A stretch of DNA of 8,963 nt from contig DGKK01000046.1 of assembly GCA_002387725.1 (NCBI GenBank), positions 1-8,963 on the forward strand. The letters are read 5' to 3'. The translations under genes and the position numbers were made by a program. The notes below the pieces were generated by a model. That model was not told the origin of the DNA and searched no databases. It saw only the letters and a list, made by a program, of their open reading frames with translations. Within the stretch, counting starts at the first letter, position 1; every line of letters starts with the position of its first letter. The stretch comes from Nitrospirae bacterium UBA4572 (GTDB lineage Bacteria > Nitrospirota > Leptospirillia > Leptospirillales > Leptospirillaceae). This document shows, piece by piece, positions 6,778 through 8,963 of this stretch.

Positions 6778-7763
6778 GCCTGGGTGAGACAGTCTCCGTC
6801 GGCGTCGTCGGGGTCGGCTATCTGGGGCAGCACCATGCCCGGGTTTTTTCCGAACTTCCCCATGTCCGCCTTGCCGGCATCCATGACAACGATACCCGCC
6901 GGGCGGTTGAGATCGGAGCGCGGCTCAAGGTTCCCGTCTTCGACTCACTCGAGGCGCTGATCGACGAGGTCGATGCCCTCTCGGTGGTGACGCCCACCAC
7001 CACCCACGCCGAGATCGCCCTTCGCGTCCTGGCGAGGAAAAAAATCGCCCTCTTTCTCGAAAAGCCCATCGCCGACACCCTGACGGAGGCCCGGAAGATC
7101 CTCGACGCCGTGCGCGAGGCCAACGTCCTGCTTCAGGTCGGCCATATCGAACGCTTCAATCCGGGCGTGGTGGCCATGCTCGAGTCGGGGGTCCGGCCTG
7201 CCTACATCGAAGCCCAGAGGCTTTCGCCGTTCGGTCTTCGGGCCACGGATGTTCCCGTCATCGTCGATCTCATGATCCACGACATCGACATCATCCTGGC
7301 TCTTGTCGGCTCCCCCATCCAGACGATGCGCGTGGTGGGAACTCCCGCCATCACCCCCCATATCGACCTTGCCAATGCCTGGCTGGAATTCCGGAACGGA
7401 TGTCTGGCCCAGGTGACGGCCAGCCGCGTCTCTCTCGACAAGCTCCGAAAAATCCGGGTCTTCGATCGTCGGGGACTATATTACTCCTTGAACTACGACA
7501 CCCGGGAGCTGGCCATGGCGACGGTCAGGATTCAACCGGGGGCCCTTCCCGAGATCTCCCGCTCCACCAAGAGCTTCCCGAACGAGGAGCCCCTCAAGAA
7601 GGAGCTCTCGACCTTCATCGACTCCCTTCGCCAGGGACTTCCCCCGCGCGTCTCAGGGGACGAGGCCTATCAGGCCCTTGAGGTGGCCCTCGAGGTCAAC
7701 CGGCTGGCCCACGAAAGCCTCGCACGCTTCCGCGATGCGGACGAGAGCGGCCCGTCCCCGTGA
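6774..7763 (+). CDS. Gfo/Idh/MocA family NAD(P)-dependent oxidoreductase, possibly GnnA-like
   Basis: Probably oxidises or reduces a sugar or nucleotide sugar; the substrate is not known. The 329-residue protein has an N-terminal Rossmann domain with G13-V-G15-Y-L-G18 and the family EKP motif (E96, K97, P98). The C-terminal alpha/beta domain carries D165-L-M-I-H169-D170. K97, D165 and H169 fit the Lys/Asp/His catalytic set of the family. The start is ATG 6774, overlapping the lpxI stop (ATGA). The longer open frame upstream is only a shadow of lpxI. It overlaps lpxB by 4 nt (GTGA), so it is embedded in the lipid A operon. In Acidithiobacillus ferrooxidans the dehydrogenase GnnA, of this family, is encoded between lpxA and lpxB and works with the aminotransferase GnnB to make UDP-GlcNAc3N. 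No gnnB is present here, so a GnnA role is a hypothesis only. The family assignment is firm. Confidence 0.88.
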   Translation: MSLGETVSVGVVGVGYLGQHHARVFSELPHVRLAGIHDNDTRRAVEIGARLKVPVFDSLEALIDEVDALSVVTPTTTHAEIALRVLARKKIALFLEKPIADTLTEARKILDAVREANVLLQVGHIERFNPGVVAMLESGVRPAYIEAQRLSPFGLRATDVPVIVDLMIHDIDIILALVGSPIQTMRVVGTPAITPHIDLANAWLEFRNGCLAQVTASRVSLDKLRKIRVFDRRGLYYSLNYDTRELAMATVRIQPGALPEISRSTKSFPNEEPLKKELSTFIDSLRQGLPPRVSGDEAYQALEVALEVNRLAHESLARFRDADESGPSP

Positions 7764-8962
7764 CGCCCTCCCTGCTTCTCGTCGCTGGAGAGGCGTCGGG
7801 TGACCACCACGGAGCCCTTCTCCTCTCCGAGATGAAACGGATCTGCCCCGACCTCGTCTGCCATGCCGCCGGGGGACCGGCCCTGGCCGAGGCCGGGGCG
7901 AAGATCGTCGTCCCCATGGATCGTCTCAACGTCATGGGTTTTTTCGAGGTGGCCTCCCGCCTCCCTGGGGTCATTGCCTCCTACCGCTCCCTTCTGGCGA
8001 CCGTCGACCGGGAAAAGATCCGGACCGCCGTCCTTATCGACTTTCCCGACTTCAACCTTCTCCTGGCCCGGGCCCTCAAGTCCCGCGGGGTGCGGATCCA
8101 CTATTACGTAAGTCCCCAGCTCTGGGCCTGGAGAAAGGGACGGGTCCGAACTATCCGTCGCCTTGTGGACCACATGTTCGTCATCTTTCCCTTTGAAGAG
8201 CCCTTTTACCGGGAGCACGGGGTTCCCGTCACCTATGCCGGCCATCCCCTCCTCGACGAACCCTTTCCGGAGCCACAGGAAAAACAGGCCCTTCGGGAGG
8301 AGTTTCTGGGAGAGGCCCCGAAGGCGCCGCTGGTGGCGCTGGCTCCGGGAAGCCGCCCCGGGGAAATCCGCCGTCTCTATCCCCGGATGCTTGCGGCCCT
8401 GGCCCTTCTCGAAAAAAGGATCCCCGGAATCAGGGCGCTCGTTCCGGTTCCTCCGTCGGTTTCCGACGAGGTTTACCGCGCCATCGAGAAGACCGTCCCC
8501 CATCCGCCCGTCATCCGGATCTCCGGACGCTTCCGGGAGGTCATGGCCGCGGCCGACTGCGCCCTTGTCACCTCCGGAACGGCGACCCTCGAAACCGGGC
8601 TCGTGGGAACCCCCCTCGTCGTCGTCTATGTCATGAACCAGGGAAGCTACCGCCTGGCCCGATGGCTGGTGGACGTCCCGGCGATCGGGATGGTCAACCT
8701 CGTGGCCGGACGCATGGTCGCCCCCGAACTGATCCAGGAGGCGGCCACCCCCCAGGCCATGGCCGACCATCTCTGGTCCATCCTGTCCGATCCGTCCGAA
8801 CGGACTCGGATCCTTGCCGATCTCGAAAGGCTCCGACAGGTTCTGGGGGGCCCCGGGGCCTCCGCCCGGATCGCCCGGGCGATCCTGGAGAGGAGCGGCC
8901 TCTGCAATCCCCCTTCAGTCCCGGGATCTCCAAAGGCTCCGTGGTCAACCACCCCGCCCTGA
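7760..8962 (+). CDS. lpxB: Lipid A disaccharide synthase LpxB
   Basis: GT19 glycosyltransferase that joins lipid X to UDP-2,3-diacylglucosamine, forming the beta-1,6 disaccharide of lipid A at the inner face of the cytoplasmic membrane. The 400-residue product has the family motifs in order: VAGEASGDHHG (8-18), IDFPDFN (93-99, with D97 near E. coli Asp98), YYVSPQLWAWR (115-125), GHPLLDE (161-167), APGSRPGEI (195-203, R199 near E. coli Arg201) and TSGTATLET (271-279). It starts with GTG overlapping the stop of the previous gene (GTGA). The ribosome site is weak (GAGAG, 7743-7747), so translation is likely coupled. The tail after ILERSG (about 381-400, Pro/Ser-rich) extends past the usual end of the family. 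The stop codon is one base before the end of the window, so the gene is complete. Confidence 0.95.
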   Translation: MTPSLLLVAGEASGDHHGALLLSEMKRICPDLVCHAAGGPALAEAGAKIVVPMDRLNVMGFFEVASRLPGVIASYRSLLATVDREKIRTAVLIDFPDFNLLLARALKSRGVRIHYYVSPQLWAWRKGRVRTIRRLVDHMFVIFPFEEPFYREHGVPVTYAGHPLLDEPFPEPQEKQALREEFLGEAPKAPLVALAPGSRPGEIRRLYPRMLAALALLEKRIPGIRALVPVPPSVSDEVYRAIEKTVPHPPVIRISGRFREVMAAADCALVTSGTATLETGLVGTPLVVVYVMNQGSYRLARWLVDVPAIGMVNLVAGRMVAPELIQEAATPQAMADHLWSILSDPSERTRILADLERLRQVLGGPGASARIARAILERSGLCNPPSVPGSPKAPWSTTPP

Positions 8963-8963
8963 A

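Noticed and set aside
7670..8770. 366-codon - strand open frame opposite lpxB
   Set aside because: Antisense shadow in register with lpxB; composition is typical of reverse-complement codons.
8941..8963. GTG 8941 with AAAGG four bases before it, as a possible start of the next gene
   Set aside because: Only seven codons are visible before the window ends and nothing identifies a protein.
1..8963. Mobile elements, CRISPR arrays, tRNA or rRNA genes, attachment sites
   Set aside because: No terminal repeats, regularly spaced repeats, transposase or integrase motifs, or cloverleaf-like sequences were seen; the cluster is ordinary chromosomal core.

Overview
The window holds one dense, co-directional (+ strand) outer-membrane biogenesis cluster from a Gram-negative (diderm, LPS-making) bacterium. 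The gene order is bamA - skp - lpxD - fabZ - lpxA - lpxI - Gfo/Idh/MocA-type oxidoreductase - lpxB. This is the classical proteobacterial bamA-skp-lpxD-fabZ-lpxA-lpxB order with two genes, lpxI and a nucleotide-sugar-type dehydrogenase, placed between lpxA and lpxB. The DNA is GC-rich with strongly C/G-ending codons. Use of LpxI instead of LpxH argues against Escherichia-like gammaproteobacteria. It fits Nitrospirota (Leptospirillum-like is my best guess), deltaproteobacteria-like lineages or alphaproteobacteria. The taxon is an inference of low confidence.

Layout: positions 1-480 contain no convincing gene. They hold a possible factor-independent terminator (34-65), a good sigma70-type promoter (211-239) and a long leader. 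bamA (481-2850) encodes the five-POTRA outer-membrane insertase. After a 118-nt gap comes skp/ompH (2969-3550), a periplasmic chaperone. From lpxD (3587) to lpxB (8962) the genes are almost gap-free. lpxD overlaps fabZ by 14 nt, and each later junction is a 4-nt start/stop overlap (ATGA, TTGA, ATGA, GTGA), so the block is very probably one translationally coupled operon. lpxD and lpxI start with TTG and lpxB with GTG.

How the genes work together: FabZ handles (R)-3-hydroxyacyl-ACP, the acyl donor also used by LpxA and LpxD. LpxA puts the first acyl chain on UDP-GlcNAc, LpxD adds the second after LpxC (not in this window), LpxI cleaves the product to lipid X, and LpxB joins lipid X to its UDP precursor to give the disaccharide. 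BamA and Skp assemble the outer-membrane proteins that share the membrane with that lipid. The oxidoreductase gene sits in the interval where Acidithiobacillus ferrooxidans carries gnnA/gnnB, which make the 3-amino sugar precursor of amide-linked lipid A. That makes it the one gene here whose role is open. I see no mobile element, CRISPR array, tRNA or rRNA, and no evidence of a wholly new system.
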